NCBI GenBank assembly: GCA_051880615.1
Contig: JBJEOH010000019.1
Location: forward strand, 1-64,000
DNA from: UBA7067 sp051880615
GTDB lineage: Bacteria > Bacillota > Clostridia > Oscillospirales > Acutalibacteraceae
Direction of reading: 5' to 3'
Length of the DNA stretch: 64,000 nucleotides
Under the pieces are notes generated by a model, which had not been told where the DNA came from, ran no database searches, and saw only the letters and a program-made list of their open reading frames with translations. The position numbers and the translations under genes were made by a program. Position 1 is the stretch's first letter. Each line of letters begins with the position of its first letter. Positions 14,896 through 23,651 of the stretch are shown here, one piece after another.

Positions 14896-16002
14896 TTATC
14901 TGTTGGAAATTGTCTGCTCTGTTTCCTTGTCAAAGATATGAATCTTATCAACATCAAGAGCAACCTTAACCTTATCGCCCGGCTTAGCCTTTGATGTAGG
15001 CTCAACACGCGCGGTGATAGGAATACCTGCAACGCTCAGGTAGAGGTAAATCTCAGCACCCATAAGCTCGGTAACATCAACATTAGCCTCTACTACGCCG
15101 TTCTTATGAGCTGCAATATACTCAGCATCATCGTATACATTCTCAGGACGAATACCGAATACAACCTCTTTGCCTACATAGCTGTCAATATTCATTCCGT
15201 TTGCAGGAACCGTGATAACATTCTTATCAAATGTAAGTGTATAGTCGCCGCCCTGCTTGCCGAGAGTTGCGTTGATGAAGTTCATCTGCGGTGAGCCGAT
15301 GAAGCCTGCAACGAACTCATTGCAAGGATGATCGTAAAGGTTCTGCGGTGTGTCAACCTGCTGAACGATACCGTCCTTCATAACAACGATTCTTGTACCC
15401 ATTGTCATAGCCTCTGTCTGGTCATGGGTAACATAGATGAATGTTGTGCCGAGTCTCTGGTGAAGCTTTGAAATCTCTGTTCTCATCTGAGCACGAAGCT
15501 TTGCATCAAGGTTTGAAAGTGGCTCGTCGAGAAGGAATACTTTCGGGTCACGAACGATAGCACGACCGAGAGCAACACGCTGACGCTGACCGCCCGAGAG
15601 AGCCTTCGGCTTTCTGTCGAGAAGGTGAGCGATGTCAAGAATTCTTGCAGCCTCTTCAACACGGCGGCGCATTTCGTCCTTCGGTGTTTTGCGAAGCTTA
15701 AGACCGAAAGCCATATTATCATAAACTGTCATATGCGGATAGAGAGCATAGTTCTGGAATACCATTGCAATATCTCTGTCCTTAGGAGCAACATCGTTTG
15801 CAAGCTTGTCGCCAATATATAACTCGCCCTTGCTGATATCTTCAAGACCTGCGATCATACGAAGTGTAGTTGACTTACCACAGCCTGAAGGACCAACAAG
15901 AATAATAAACTCTTTATCTTCAATTTCAAGATTGAAATCCGAAACTGCCGTAACTCCTCCGTCATAAATTTTGTAGATGTGTCTAAGTGATACATTTGCC
16001 AT
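14896..16002 (-). CDS. Multi-sugar ABC importer ATPase (MsmX/UgpC type)
   Basis: The ATP-binding subunit of a CUT1-type sugar importer, 368 residues. Walker A is GPSGCGKST, the Q-loop VFQNYALYPH, the ABC signature LSGGQRQR, Walker B VFLLDEPLSNLDA and the switch His in THDQTEA. The C-terminal OB-fold regulatory domain (about 235-368) is typical of MalK/UgpC/MsmX. AGGAGG lies ten bases before the ATG at 16002; upstream in-frame ATGs have no such site. No permease or binding-protein genes are adjacent. In Firmicutes such orphan ATPases often energise several sugar importers encoded elsewhere, which fits a starch degrader. Confidence 0.93.
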   Translation of the reverse strand: MANVSLRHIYKIYDGGVTAVSDFNLEIEDKEFIILVGPSGCGKSTTLRMIAGLEDISKGELYIGDKLANDVAPKDRDIAMVFQNYALYPHMTVYDNMAFGLKLRKTPKDEMRRRVEEAARILDIAHLLDRKPKALSGGQRQRVALGRAIVRDPKVFLLDEPLSNLDAKLRAQMRTEISKLHQRLGTTFIYVTHDQTEAMTMGTRIVVMKDGIVQQVDTPQNLYDHPCNEFVAGFIGSPQMNFINATLGKQGGDYTLTFDKNVITVPANGMNIDSYVGKEVVFGIRPENVYDDAEYIAAHKNGVVEANVDVTELMGAEIYLYLSVAGIPITARVEPTSKAKPGDKVKVALDVDKIHIFDKETEQTISNR

Positions 16003-16170
16003 AACTGAAATACCTCCTGTTACCTTACCATTAATAATAATAGTTAAGGTAGTTTTTCTTAACACATATAATATAACAGATTTCAATAAAACTTGCTACT
16101 ATTTTTTTCACTAAATCTAGGGGTCTTTTTTTATATACTTCTAATACACCACAAAATATGTTACCTTAAA

Positions 16171-16899
16171 TTAGTTGAAGTTGCCTAATAAAATTTGTTG
16201 AATTTCAACATTGGTCAATTTTCTGCACTCCCCTTTGTTCAAATTAACATCAAGTGACAAATTCCCAATGGAAATTCTTGTCAATTTTAACACATTAATC
16301 TGACACACTGCGAGCATTTTTTTGACCTGATGATATTTTCCTTCACAAATTTTAATACCTACTCTGTATTTATCGTCGTTATTTTCAGCGTTTTTTAGGT
16401 TCTCGGCAACAGCACTTTTGCACTTTGTCCCGTCGCGAAAGACAATCCCCTGCTCAAACATCTTTATATTCTCGTCACTCAGGGGTTTGTCCGTCTGTGC
16501 TATATAGTATTTGTCCACTTTCTTATTAGGCGACATAATTTTATGCAGAAACTCCCCATCGTTTGTCAGAATCAAAAGTCCCGTTGTGTCCTTGTCAAGC
16601 CGGCCTGCCGGAAAAAGCCCCCGATTCTGAAACTGCGGCGGCAGAATATCAATAACAGTTTTATCACGATTATCCCTAACGGCACACACAACTCCCTCAG
16701 GCTTGTTCATCATAATATAAAGGTGTTTCTCGCCTATCGGCTCACCGTTTACCTTTATCTCGCAAGCCTCATCAAGCTTTTTATCATACTGCGCACATAT
16801 TTCACCGTCAACCGTAACAGCGCCGCTTCTGACAAGCCTTTTTATCTCACTGCGTGTATACGAGGTGCGCTGTGATATTATTTTGTCAAGCCGCTGCAT
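16171..16899 (-). CDS. 16S rRNA pseudouridine synthase, RsuA/RluB/E/F family
   Basis: A 242-residue pseudouridine synthase. An S4 RNA-binding domain occupies about residues 1-60 (MQRLDKIISQRTSYTRSEIK), followed by the catalytic domain with GRLDKDTTGLLILTNDG; the Asp in GRLD is the catalytic residue. The arrangement fits RsuA, which modifies U516 of 16S rRNA, though related members act on 23S rRNA. The ATG at 16899 follows GAAGGGAA. The DUF4830 gene lies 23 bases upstream on the same strand, so the two are probably co-transcribed. Confidence 0.9.
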   Translation of the reverse strand: MQRLDKIISQRTSYTRSEIKRLVRSGAVTVDGEICAQYDKKLDEACEIKVNGEPIGEKHLYIMMNKPEGVVCAVRDNRDKTVIDILPPQFQNRGLFPAGRLDKDTTGLLILTNDGEFLHKIMSPNKKVDKYYIAQTDKPLSDENIKMFEQGIVFRDGTKCKSAVAENLKNAENNDDKYRVGIKICEGKYHQVKKMLAVCQINVLKLTRISIGNLSLDVNLNKGECRKLTNVEIQQILLGNFN

Positions 16900-16921
16900 A
16901 ATTATTTTCCCTTCAATTAAA

Positions 16922-17398
16922 TTATTTATCGCAAAAGCCGTGCATAAAGCCGTCAAGCGCAACGCTTGATATATCGCCGCCGATGACGCAGCCGTTGTAT
17001 ATCAGCAAATTTGCGTTCACCTGCTGCTCAGGGTCGGGATAATTTGTAACTCGGTAGCTGACCCTTTTACACTCGCAGCCTGCATAATCAAGCAGATTAA
17101 GCCCCTGCTCAAGCTGGATTTTGTTGTATCGGCTGTAGGTTTTGTTGAACATCTGCGGAATTGTAACTGTAGAAAGCTCGCAAGGCTCAGGCTCGACCTC
17201 CCAGCCGAACTGGGATAAAAACTCAATTCGTTCCTCGTTTGTTTCAGCCTTAAGGCTGTACTCGCCGATTTCACATACAGCCGTTGTCTGAATATGCGCT
17301 GAGCAAACAGTCAGTCGAAGCGCGGCAAAGCACACCGCCACCGCCGCCAGAACAGCGATTATAATTGCTTTCTTTGTGATTTTTTTACTTACAAACAT
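16922..17398 (-). CDS. DUF4830 membrane-anchored protein, 158 aa
   Basis: The N-terminus is basic (MFVSKKITKK), followed by one hydrophobic helix (about residues 11-32) and then an extracytoplasmic domain. FLSQFGWEVEPEP, TIPQMFNKTYSRYNKIQLEQGLNL and the C-terminal GCVIGGDISSVALDGFMHG match the pattern I know from DUF4830 proteins of Clostridia. The function is unknown. It precedes the rsuA-type gene by 23 bases. The HAD gene upstream ends 70 bases before it. Confidence 0.8.
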   Translation of the reverse strand: MFVSKKITKKAIIIAVLAAVAVCFAALRLTVCSAHIQTTAVCEIGEYSLKAETNEERIEFLSQFGWEVEPEPCELSTVTIPQMFNKTYSRYNKIQLEQGLNLLDYAGCECKRVSYRVTNYPDPEQQVNANLLIYNGCVIGGDISSVALDGFMHGFCDK

Positions 17399-17469
17399 TA
17401 CGCTCTCTCCCTACAGCATATAGAAAAATATATGCCGCTAAACGGGAGAATATGAAATTTAAGAGTTAC

Positions 17470-18129
17470 TCATTCAAGCAGGTAATCGTAAAGCTCGGAT
17501 ACACTTGCGGCAATTTTAGTGCCGCCTGCCTCCTGCATTTGCTCCACCGTGCCGAAGCCGTAGCTGACACCCACAAAGTCGCAGCCAGCCTGCACAGCTC
17601 CTGCCGCATCAAACCTTGTATCGCCGACAAGGCAGATTGTCTGCTTTGAGATGCTTACTCCGAGTGTATCGGCGGCATAGCGAACAATATCTGCCTTTTC
17701 TTTTCTTTTTCCGTCAAGAGTTGAACCGCACACAGCGTCAAAAACTCCGTCAAGCCCGATGTAGTCAACAACCCACCTCGCAAATGGCTCGTATTTTGAG
17801 GTTGCAACGGCTGTAACTGCGCCGCTCTCCTTGAGCTTAAGAATCAGCTCACGCATACCCTCGTACTGATAATTTTCGTATTTTCCCTTTTGCTCGTATT
17901 CCTCACGGTAAAGGTCCACTGCCTTTACCGACTCCTCTGCGGTGAGTCCGCAAAGTTTTTGAAAGGTTGTAAGCAGTGGAGGTCCGACATACAGGCTGTA
18001 ATCTGACAAATCCGGTATCGGCTTTCCCAGCTTCTGCAAAGCCGCCTCGATACACAGCTTTACCCCATATGCCGAGTCGCTGAGCGTGCCGTCCAAATCA
18101 AAAAGCACTATTTTGTATTTACTTTTCAT
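17470..18129 (-). CDS. HAD-superfamily phosphatase (phosphoglycolate phosphatase-like)
   Basis: The 219-residue protein has HAD motif I LFDLDGTLSDS, motif II with Thr-Ser in VAVATSKYE, a Lys in the KRKEKADIV region and motif IV CLVGDTRFDAAGA. The cap of helices between motifs I and II is of the type seen in Gph/PpaX-like enzymes. The natural substrate cannot be told. The ATG at 18129 is chosen because AAGGAG lies six bases upstream; the open frame extends 64 codons further but runs through repeat copy d and the thioesterase gene. Confidence 0.9.
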   Translation of the reverse strand: MKSKYKIVLFDLDGTLSDSAYGVKLCIEAALQKLGKPIPDLSDYSLYVGPPLLTTFQKLCGLTAEESVKAVDLYREEYEQKGKYENYQYEGMRELILKLKESGAVTAVATSKYEPFARWVVDYIGLDGVFDAVCGSTLDGKRKEKADIVRYAADTLGVSISKQTICLVGDTRFDAAGAVQAGCDFVGVSYGFGTVEQMQEAGGTKIAASVSELYDYLLE

Positions 18130-18156
18130 AACTTTCTCCTTGCGGTAAAATTCGGT

Positions 18157-18205
18157 CAAATCAAAGGAGAGCTCTCCACTCTTAACTCTGCGAAGCCAGC
18201 TTCGC
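18157..18205 (+). repeat. Dispersed hairpin-heptamer element, copy d
   Basis: A short copy: TCAAATCAAAG end, CTCCACTCTTAACTCT heptamers and hairpin 2 GCGAAGC-ca-GCTTCGC (18190-18205). Hairpin 2 lies inside the end of the thioesterase gene, and its stop codon is read from the TTAACTCT unit. Confidence 0.65.
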
Positions 18206-18583
18206 ATCTGCCTTTTTCTGAAAGCTCTCGCTCTTAACTGAAAAACGCTCATGCTCACCCTTTGCGATAAGTCCGCTTTCGTCAAAGGCACTGACATCAA
18301 AGACAAACTTTCTTCCGTCAATCTCCTTAAGCGTTACCTCTGCCCACACCTTTACGCCAAGCGGGGTTGCGCTGACATGGTCGATTGCAATTCTTGTGCC
18401 TACCGTTGTGATACCCTCGTCAACAATGGTCTGTGCCATCTGTGACGCTGCTTTTTCGATAAGAGCCACAACCATCGGCGTTGCATAAACTCTCAGACTG
18501 CCGCTGCCGACATTGCAGGCAAGGGCTTCCTCACTGACTATAGCTTCTGTTTTATAGGTATCGCCTATTTTGTATTCGTTCAT
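18182..18583 (-). CDS. FlK-like hotdog thioesterase
   Basis: A 133-residue hotdog-fold protein resembling the fluoroacetyl-CoA thioesterase (FlK) superfamily. Family-like stretches are VYATPMVVALIEKAA (helix with the candidate catalytic Thr and Glu), GTRIAIDHVSATPLGVKV (His region) and GEHERFSV at the end of the core. Most such proteins hydrolyse unknown acyl-CoAs; fluoroacetyl-CoA specificity should not be assumed. AAAGGGGAC lies just before the ATG at 18583. The last residues, ADAKLASQS, and the stop are encoded by repeat copy d. Confidence 0.85.
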   Translation of the reverse strand: MNEYKIGDTYKTEAIVSEEALACNVGSGSLRVYATPMVVALIEKAASQMAQTIVDEGITTVGTRIAIDHVSATPLGVKVWAEVTLKEIDGRKFVFDVSAFDESGLIAKGEHERFSVKSESFQKKADAKLASQS

Positions 18584-18719
18584 TTTACTGTCCCCTTTTA
18601 ATTGAAAAATGACTGCTTTAATGATATACTTGTTCTGCTGAGTGAGTGAAACAAAAGCCTTAATCACTCACAAGGCTTATTATATCTTAATTTGAGGAAT
18701 TTGAAAAGGAGGTATTGCT

Positions 18720-19496
18720 ATTTTTGATATTAAAGCTGTATTTGCAAAAAAGGATTTAACAAAAAGGCTCAATACGCTTGATGAGCTGAGAGGTCTTGCG
18801 ATAATTGCAATGGTAGCTTACCACATTTTCTACAGTGCCGCTTTCCTGTTCGGTATGGACTGGGGAATGTCGGCTTACATTGCGACAACTCCGTTTGAGC
18901 CGCTTATAGCGATAACCTTTATCTTAATATCGGGTGTGTGCTGTTCGCTTTCAAGGAGCAATTTAAAACGAGGTGTACGACTTCTGCTGATTGCCTGTGC
19001 AGTTACGCTTGTGACCGTTTTTATCACTCCGGGGAACGAGATTTATTTCGGCGTGCTGCACCTTTTGTCAATCGCTATGATAATTTATGCACTGCTTGAA
19101 AAGCCTTTGTCGCACATACCGCCGCTTGCAGGCGTTGTGGCTTGCCTGCTGCTGTATTTTCTGCTGTGGGGAGTTCCTCGTGGATATTTAGGACTTGAGC
19201 AGCTTAAAATCTGCTACCTGCCGTCAGCACTCTATTCAAGCGATTACTTAGCCTTTCTCGGTTTTCCGTCAGCAACCTTCTTCTCAGCCGACTACTTCCC
19301 GATTATTCCGCACCTGTTTTTATTCCTGTGCGGCTGCTTTTTAGGCAGGCTCGGCAAGACAAGGGGATTTCCGCAATTTTTACAGCCGCTGAGAGTAAGA
19401 CCGCTTGCTTTTCTGGGCAGACATTCGCTTGAAATTTATGTTGTGCATCAGCCTGTGATAGTTGCGGTGCTGTGGCTGGTATCTATGATATTTTGA
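18720..19496 (+). CDS. DUF1624 / acyltransferase-like membrane protein with ATT start
   Basis: A membrane protein of about 258 residues with seven or so hydrophobic segments. RLNTLDELRGLAIIAMVAYH at the start matches the LDxLRG motif of DUF1624 and related membrane acyltransferases, and RPLAFLGRHSLEIYVVHQP is the usual C-terminal signature. The first in-frame ATG (18810) lies inside helix 1 and would remove LDELRG. An in-frame TGA at 18702 blocks further extension. AGGAGG (18707-18712) is followed seven bases later by ATT (18720), so a non-standard ATT start is the best reading, with ATT at 18714 less well spaced. Acyl donor and acceptor are unknown. Confidence 0.8.
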   Translation: MFDIKAVFAKKDLTKRLNTLDELRGLAIIAMVAYHIFYSAAFLFGMDWGMSAYIATTPFEPLIAITFILISGVCCSLSRSNLKRGVRLLLIACAVTLVTVFITPGNEIYFGVLHLLSIAMIIYALLEKPLSHIPPLAGVVACLLLYFLLWGVPRGYLGLEQLKICYLPSALYSSDYLAFLGFPSATFFSADYFPIIPHLFLFLCGCFLGRLGKTRGFPQFLQPLRVRPLAFLGRHSLEIYVVHQPVIVAVLWLVSMIF

Positions 19497-19525
19497 TTGA
19501 TATTGTCGGAAAAATTTGATATAAT
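19497..19525 (+). promoter_or_regulatory. SigA-type promoter of ychF
   Basis: TTGATA, 17-bp spacer, TATAAT. The -35 box begins at the base after the stop codon of the DUF1624 gene. Confidence 0.85.
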
Positions 19526-19568
19526 TAAGTTTAACAGTTATATCGAACATATCGAAAGGACGAATAAA

Positions 19569-20663
19569 ATGAAATTAGGTATAGTTGGCTTGCCGAATGT
19601 CGGCAAGAGTACACTTTTTAACGCTATTACAAACGCAGGAGCGCAGTCGGCAAACTACCCGTTCTGCACTATTGAGCCGAATGTCGGCGTTGTCGCAGTT
19701 CCCGACAAGCGTCTTGACAAGCTTGCCGAGATGTACGACCCCGACAAATACACGCCTGCAACGATTGAATTTGTTGACATTGCAGGTCTTGTAAAGGGTG
19801 CTTCAAAGGGCGAGGGACTCGGCAACAAGTTTTTGAGCAACATAAGAGAATGTGACGCTATTGTTCATGTTGTGCGCTGCTTTGAAAATGACGACATTGT
19901 TCATGTTGAGGGCAGTATTGACCCGAAAAGAGATATTGAAACAATCAACTTAGAGCTTGTGCTTTCTGATGTTGAGATGATTGAGCGCAGAATTGACAAA
20001 ACGCAGAAGCTTATCAAGGCTGACAAGAAATATCAGGCTGACCTTGACTTCTTCAAGAGAGTGCTTGACACATTAAACGAGGGCAAGTCGGCAAGAAGTG
20101 TTGAGTGCAACGAAGAAGAGGCTGAGCTTTTGTCGAGCGTTGCACTGCTGACAAACAAGCCGATTATCTACGCCGCAAATATGAGCGACGAGGATTTCTC
20201 AAGCGGAATTGAGAATAACAAGTATCTCGCTCAGGTAAAGGAAATTGCCGCCGAGGAGCACGCAGGCGTACTGCCGATTTGTGCAGGACTTGAGGAAGAA
20301 ATCGCCGATATGGACAAGGAAGAAAAGGAAATGTTCCTTGCCGATATGGGACTTTCAAGCTCAGGCCTTGACAGGCTTATTACCGAGTGCTACTCGCTTT
20401 TGGGTCTTATCTCTTACCTCACCGCAGGCAAGCAGGAGGTTCGTGCCTGGACTATCAAAAACGGCACTAAGGCTCCGCAGGCGGCAGGTAAGATTCACAC
20501 CGACTTTGAGCGCGGATTTATCAGGGCGGAGGTTATCGCCTATGACGATTTAATCGAATGCGGCTCAATGGCTGCGGCTAAGGAAAAGGGTCTTGTGCGC
20601 AGTGAGGGCAAGGAGTATGTTATGAAAGACGGCGATGTTGTACTGTTCCGCTTCAATGTATAA
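19569..20663 (+). CDS. ychF: Redox-regulated ATPase YchF
   Basis: YchF (Ola1) is an Obg-family nucleotide-binding protein that prefers ATP and associates with ribosomes. The 364-residue protein has the P-loop GLPNVGKST, the DIAGLVKGASKGEGLGN switch region and NMSDED in place of the NKxD motif, which explains loss of GTP specificity. A coiled-coil insertion and the C-terminal TGS domain (AWTIKNGTKAPQAAGKIHTD) complete the standard architecture. The ATG at 19569 has AAAGGACG upstream; earlier codons in the frame overlap the promoter. Confidence 0.95.
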   Translation: MKLGIVGLPNVGKSTLFNAITNAGAQSANYPFCTIEPNVGVVAVPDKRLDKLAEMYDPDKYTPATIEFVDIAGLVKGASKGEGLGNKFLSNIRECDAIVHVVRCFENDDIVHVEGSIDPKRDIETINLELVLSDVEMIERRIDKTQKLIKADKKYQADLDFFKRVLDTLNEGKSARSVECNEEEAELLSSVALLTNKPIIYAANMSDEDFSSGIENNKYLAQVKEIAAEEHAGVLPICAGLEEEIADMDKEEKEMFLADMGLSSSGLDRLITECYSLLGLISYLTAGKQEVRAWTIKNGTKAPQAAGKIHTDFERGFIRAEVIAYDDLIECGSMAAAKEKGLVRSEGKEYVMKDGDVVLFRFNV

Positions 20664-20670
20664 CTCTGCG

Positions 20671-20699
20671 TTGACAAAAGCTTGCGTTTATCGTATATT
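20671..20699 (+). promoter_or_regulatory. SigA-type promoter of nadA
   Basis: TTGACA, 17-bp spacer, TATATT, eight bases after the ychF stop codon. Confidence 0.85.
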
Positions 20700-20745
20700 T
20701 TATTTCACATATCAAACCGATAGGTTTTAACCGGAGGGTTTTAAG

Positions 20746-21657
20746 ATGATTAAAGATATTCAGGAAGAAATAATTAGACTGAAAAAGGAAAAGGACATTT
20801 GTATTCTCGCACACAGCTATCAGGCTCACGAGATTTTAGAGGTTGCCGACTACACAGGCGACTCGTTTCAGCTCAGCGTTATGGCGAGCAAGGCGCCGCA
20901 AAAGACAATTATAATGTGCGGCGTTCGCTTTATGGCTGAAACAGTCAAGATTCTCTCCCCCGACAAGACAGTTTACCTTGTGAATCCCGACGCAGGCTGC
21001 CCGATGGCTGAGCAGATGGACCGTGAGATAATCTCAATAGTAAAGCAGAAATACCCCGATTATACGGTTGTTGCATACATAAACACAACGGCAGAGCTTA
21101 AGACAATCTGCGATGTCTGCGTTACCTCGTCGTCAGCCGTTAAGATTGTCAACAAGATTGAGAACGACAATATCCTGTTTATTCCCGATTGCAACCTCGG
21201 CGACTTTGTTGCAAAGCAGCTCCCGAACAAGAACATCAAGCTGTTAAACGGCGGCTGTCCGACCCACGCAAGCGTTGACAAAAAGGATGTTGAAATTGCA
21301 AGAGCACAGCACCCGAACGCGCTTCTGCTTGTTCACCCCGAATGTCAACCTTCGGTTTGCGAGGGAGCAGACTTCATCGGCTCGACCTCGGCTATTATGG
21401 ACTTTGCAAAGAAGTCGGATGCAAAGGAGTTCATAATCGGCACTGAGCTTAGCATAGCAGAGCATTTGCAGTATGAATGTCCCGACAAGCGTTTTTACTA
21501 CCTCTCGCAAAAGCTTATGTGCAGAAATATGAGGCTCACAACCCTTGTTGATGTATTAAACTGCGTTCAGGGCATCAGCGGTGAAGAGATGATTATGGAC
21601 GATGAAACAATACAGCAGGCAAGGCGCTGCATTGACAAGATGATTGAGTTAGGTTAA
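20746..21657 (+). CDS. nadA: Quinolinate synthase A
   Basis: NadA condenses iminoaspartate with dihydroxyacetone phosphate to quinolinate, using a 4Fe-4S cluster. At 303 residues it is of normal length for the short form. Recognisable parts are LAHSYQAHEILEVADYTGDS, the first cluster Cys in MCGVRFMAE, a central Cys-containing segment GGCPTHASV, EGADFIGSTSAI and the C-terminal Cys in LMCRNMRLTTL. nadB and nadC, its usual neighbours, are not beside it, so they lie elsewhere or are missing. It has its own promoter and terminator. PncA and PncB of the salvage route lie near the other end of the window. Confidence 0.93.
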   Translation: MIKDIQEEIIRLKKEKDICILAHSYQAHEILEVADYTGDSFQLSVMASKAPQKTIIMCGVRFMAETVKILSPDKTVYLVNPDAGCPMAEQMDREIISIVKQKYPDYTVVAYINTTAELKTICDVCVTSSSAVKIVNKIENDNILFIPDCNLGDFVAKQLPNKNIKLLNGGCPTHASVDKKDVEIARAQHPNALLLVHPECQPSVCEGADFIGSTSAIMDFAKKSDAKEFIIGTELSIAEHLQYECPDKRFYYLSQKLMCRNMRLTTLVDVLNCVQGISGEEMIMDDETIQQARRCIDKMIELG

Positions 21658-21671
21658 ATTTTTTAAAATTA

Positions 21672-21712
21672 AGCGGTGATTATGTGTTTGCATAATCACC
21701 GCTGTTTTTATA
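21672..21712. terminator. Terminator between convergent nadA and trxB
   Basis: AGCGGTGATTATG / CATAATCACCGCT, followed by TTTTTATAG on the plus strand. It mainly serves nadA. Confidence 0.85.
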
Positions 21713-21719
21713 GTATCTA

Positions 21720-22634
21720 TTATCTTTCAGCCAGATATTTTTCTGCTGCTGCCACAGCACAAGCTCCATCGGCTGCCGCCGTTATCACCTGCCGCACCTG
21801 TTTTGTACGCACATCACCTGCGGCAAAAATTCCATCTGTACTTGTTTTGCAGCTTTCATCGGCTACAATATATCCGCCGCTGTCAAGCTGTGCTATTCCC
21901 TGCGCTATGCCGCTGTTCGGCACTGTGCCGACTGCGATAAAAAGGCCGTCAAGAGTAAGCTCTTTAAGTGAGGTGCTTGTCTTATCTTTAAGCACAATGC
22001 TTTTGAGCCTGTCCTCCCCGTTGATTTTTTCGACGGTTGCGTTCCAGATTATCTCAATATTTTCAAGGCTCTTCACCTTGTCGGCGAGGATTTTCGCCCC
22101 TCGGAATTCATCACGGCGGTGGATAACATAGACCTTTTGACAAATGCGGCTTAAATAAATCGCATCCTCAAGCGCAACATCACCGCCGCCGACAACGGCT
22201 ACCGTCTTGTTTTTATAAAAGCCGCCGTCACAGGTGGCGCAGTACGAAACGCCCTTGCTTGTAAGCTCCGCTTCGCCGATTACTCCGAGAGTTCGGTTTT
22301 TTGCGCCTGTTGCTATAATCACCGTTTTAGTTTCAAGCCTTTCGCCGCTTTTCAGCGTGACGGTTTTATATTCTCCGTTATCCTCAAGGCTTAAAACGCT
22401 TGCAGTTTTGAACTGCACATCATATCGGTCAACATGCTGCCTGAACACCTGTGCAAGCTCAAAGCCGCCTATACCGGGCAAACCGATATAATTATCGACA
22501 TCGCTTGTGTTAATTATCTGACCGCCGCTTAAGGGCATCTCCTCAATAACGAGGGTTTCAAGCATAGCCCTTTTAGCGTAAAGCGCGGCTGAAAGACCGG
22601 CAGGCCCCGAACCGATTATAATAACATCATACAT
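21720..22634 (-). CDS. trxB: Thioredoxin-disulfide reductase
   Basis: An FAD- and NADPH-dependent reductase of thioredoxin, 304 residues. The FAD-binding start is DVIIIGSGPAGLSAALYAKRA, the redox-active pair is CATC in SYCATCDGGFYK, the NADPH site is VAVVGGGDVALEDA, and the C-terminal FAD motif is GIFAAGDVR. All residues expected for activity are present. The ATG at 22634 has GGTGATT upstream; the open frame extends nine codons further without a better site. Confidence 0.95.
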   Translation of the reverse strand: MYDVIIIGSGPAGLSAALYAKRAMLETLVIEEMPLSGGQIINTSDVDNYIGLPGIGGFELAQVFRQHVDRYDVQFKTASVLSLEDNGEYKTVTLKSGERLETKTVIIATGAKNRTLGVIGEAELTSKGVSYCATCDGGFYKNKTVAVVGGGDVALEDAIYLSRICQKVYVIHRRDEFRGAKILADKVKSLENIEIIWNATVEKINGEDRLKSIVLKDKTSTSLKELTLDGLFIAVGTVPNSGIAQGIAQLDSGGYIVADESCKTSTDGIFAAGDVRTKQVRQVITAAADGACAVAAAEKYLAER

Positions 22635-22682
22635 TTTAATCACCTGTATTATACTGGGCAAGAATGGAAAAATTATTCGTTA

Positions 22683-23447
22683 TCAAAGTGTGCTGCCAAA
22701 ATCAGTTACTATAGCCTGACCTGTGATTGCACGGGATTCGTCACTTGCGAAGAAAAGGATAATATTTGCTACATCATCAGGCATACACGGCTGAACAGCC
22801 ATATCGCTGTGCTTTGCCATAGCGCCCATCATATCGGCATCAAGAACCTGAGTTTTCATATCGGCAACCATAGGAGTAACGATAGTACCAGGGCAGATTG
22901 CGTTGCAGCGTATACCCTTGCCTGCAAAGCGCAAAGCTGTGTGGCGTGTAACACCGATAATAGCCGCCTTTGACGCAACATAAGCCGCACCGCCGCAGCC
23001 CATAACGCCTGCAACAGACGCAACATTGACAATAGAGCCGCCGCCTGCCTTTGCCATTTCAGCCGTAACCTCGCGCATACAGTGCATAGTGCCCTTTGTG
23101 TTTATATCGATAATCCTGTCCATATCCTCGTCTGTAACGCGGTCAATCGGCTTTAAGCCTGCTTCAAGCACACCTGCGTTATTTACAAGAATATCAACCT
23201 TTCCGTATGCCTCTAAGGTTTTTGCTACAAGGTTTTTCGCATCCTCTGATTTTGAAATATCGGTAACAACAGGCAAAACCTCTCCGCCTGCCTCTTTTAT
23301 CTTTGCGGCTACCTCTTCAAGCTGAGCCTGACGGCGTGCGCTGATTACAACCTTTGCTCCTTCTGCTGCAAAACGGATTGCCGTTGCAGCTCCTACGCCG
23401 GAGTTACCTCCTGTAATAATTGCTACTTTATCTTGTAAACGACCCAT
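22683..23447 (-). CDS. SDR-family oxidoreductase
   Basis: A 254-residue classical short-chain dehydrogenase/reductase. The cofactor loop is TGGNSGVGAATA, NNAGV stabilises the central sheet, and the catalytic Ser, Tyr and Lys are in NVASVAGVMG and YVASKAA. An Arg-Arg after strand 2 (ISARRQAQ) suggests NADP preference, as inference. The substrate is unknown; the length and pattern resemble 3-ketoacyl-ACP reductase and sugar or steroid dehydrogenases alike. It has its own promoter, and GGAGG precedes the ATG. Confidence 0.9.
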   Translation of the reverse strand: MGRLQDKVAIITGGNSGVGAATAIRFAAEGAKVVISARRQAQLEEVAAKIKEAGGEVLPVVTDISKSEDAKNLVAKTLEAYGKVDILVNNAGVLEAGLKPIDRVTDEDMDRIIDINTKGTMHCMREVTAEMAKAGGGSIVNVASVAGVMGCGGAAYVASKAAIIGVTRHTALRFAGKGIRCNAICPGTIVTPMVADMKTQVLDADMMGAMAKHSDMAVQPCMPDDVANIILFFASDESRAITGQAIVTDFGSTL

Positions 23448-23482
23448 AATTTTTACCTCCGTGAAATTAGTTTTTCGTATAC

Positions 23483-23511
23483 ATTGTAGTACATTGTTAA
23501 AGTTATGTCAA
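23483..23511 (-). promoter_or_regulatory. SigA-type promoter of the SDR gene
   Basis: TTGACA, 17-bp spacer, TACAAT on the minus strand. Confidence 0.85.
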
Positions 23512-23583
23512 GCTATTGATAATTAAATTATATAAATTAGTGTTCGGCGTACTTAAAATGGATAACCAAAAATCAATTTTGTA

Positions 23584-23612
23584 TTGCCCTTTGGGGACAT
23601 TTGGTATATACT
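23584..23612 (+). promoter_or_regulatory. Probable promoter of the malic enzyme gene
   Basis: TTGCCC, 17-bp spacer, TATACT, 40 bases before the ATG. The -35 box is only a half match. Confidence 0.5.
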
Positions 23613-23651
23613 CTTATAAGATTATTTATTTGCAAGAAAGGAATTGTAATT

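Noticed and set aside
18182..18583. Dedicated fluoroacetate-resistance thioesterase paired with CrcB
   Set aside because: FlK-like proteins are widespread with unknown acyl-CoA substrates, and crcB lies 12 kb away in a different transcription unit.
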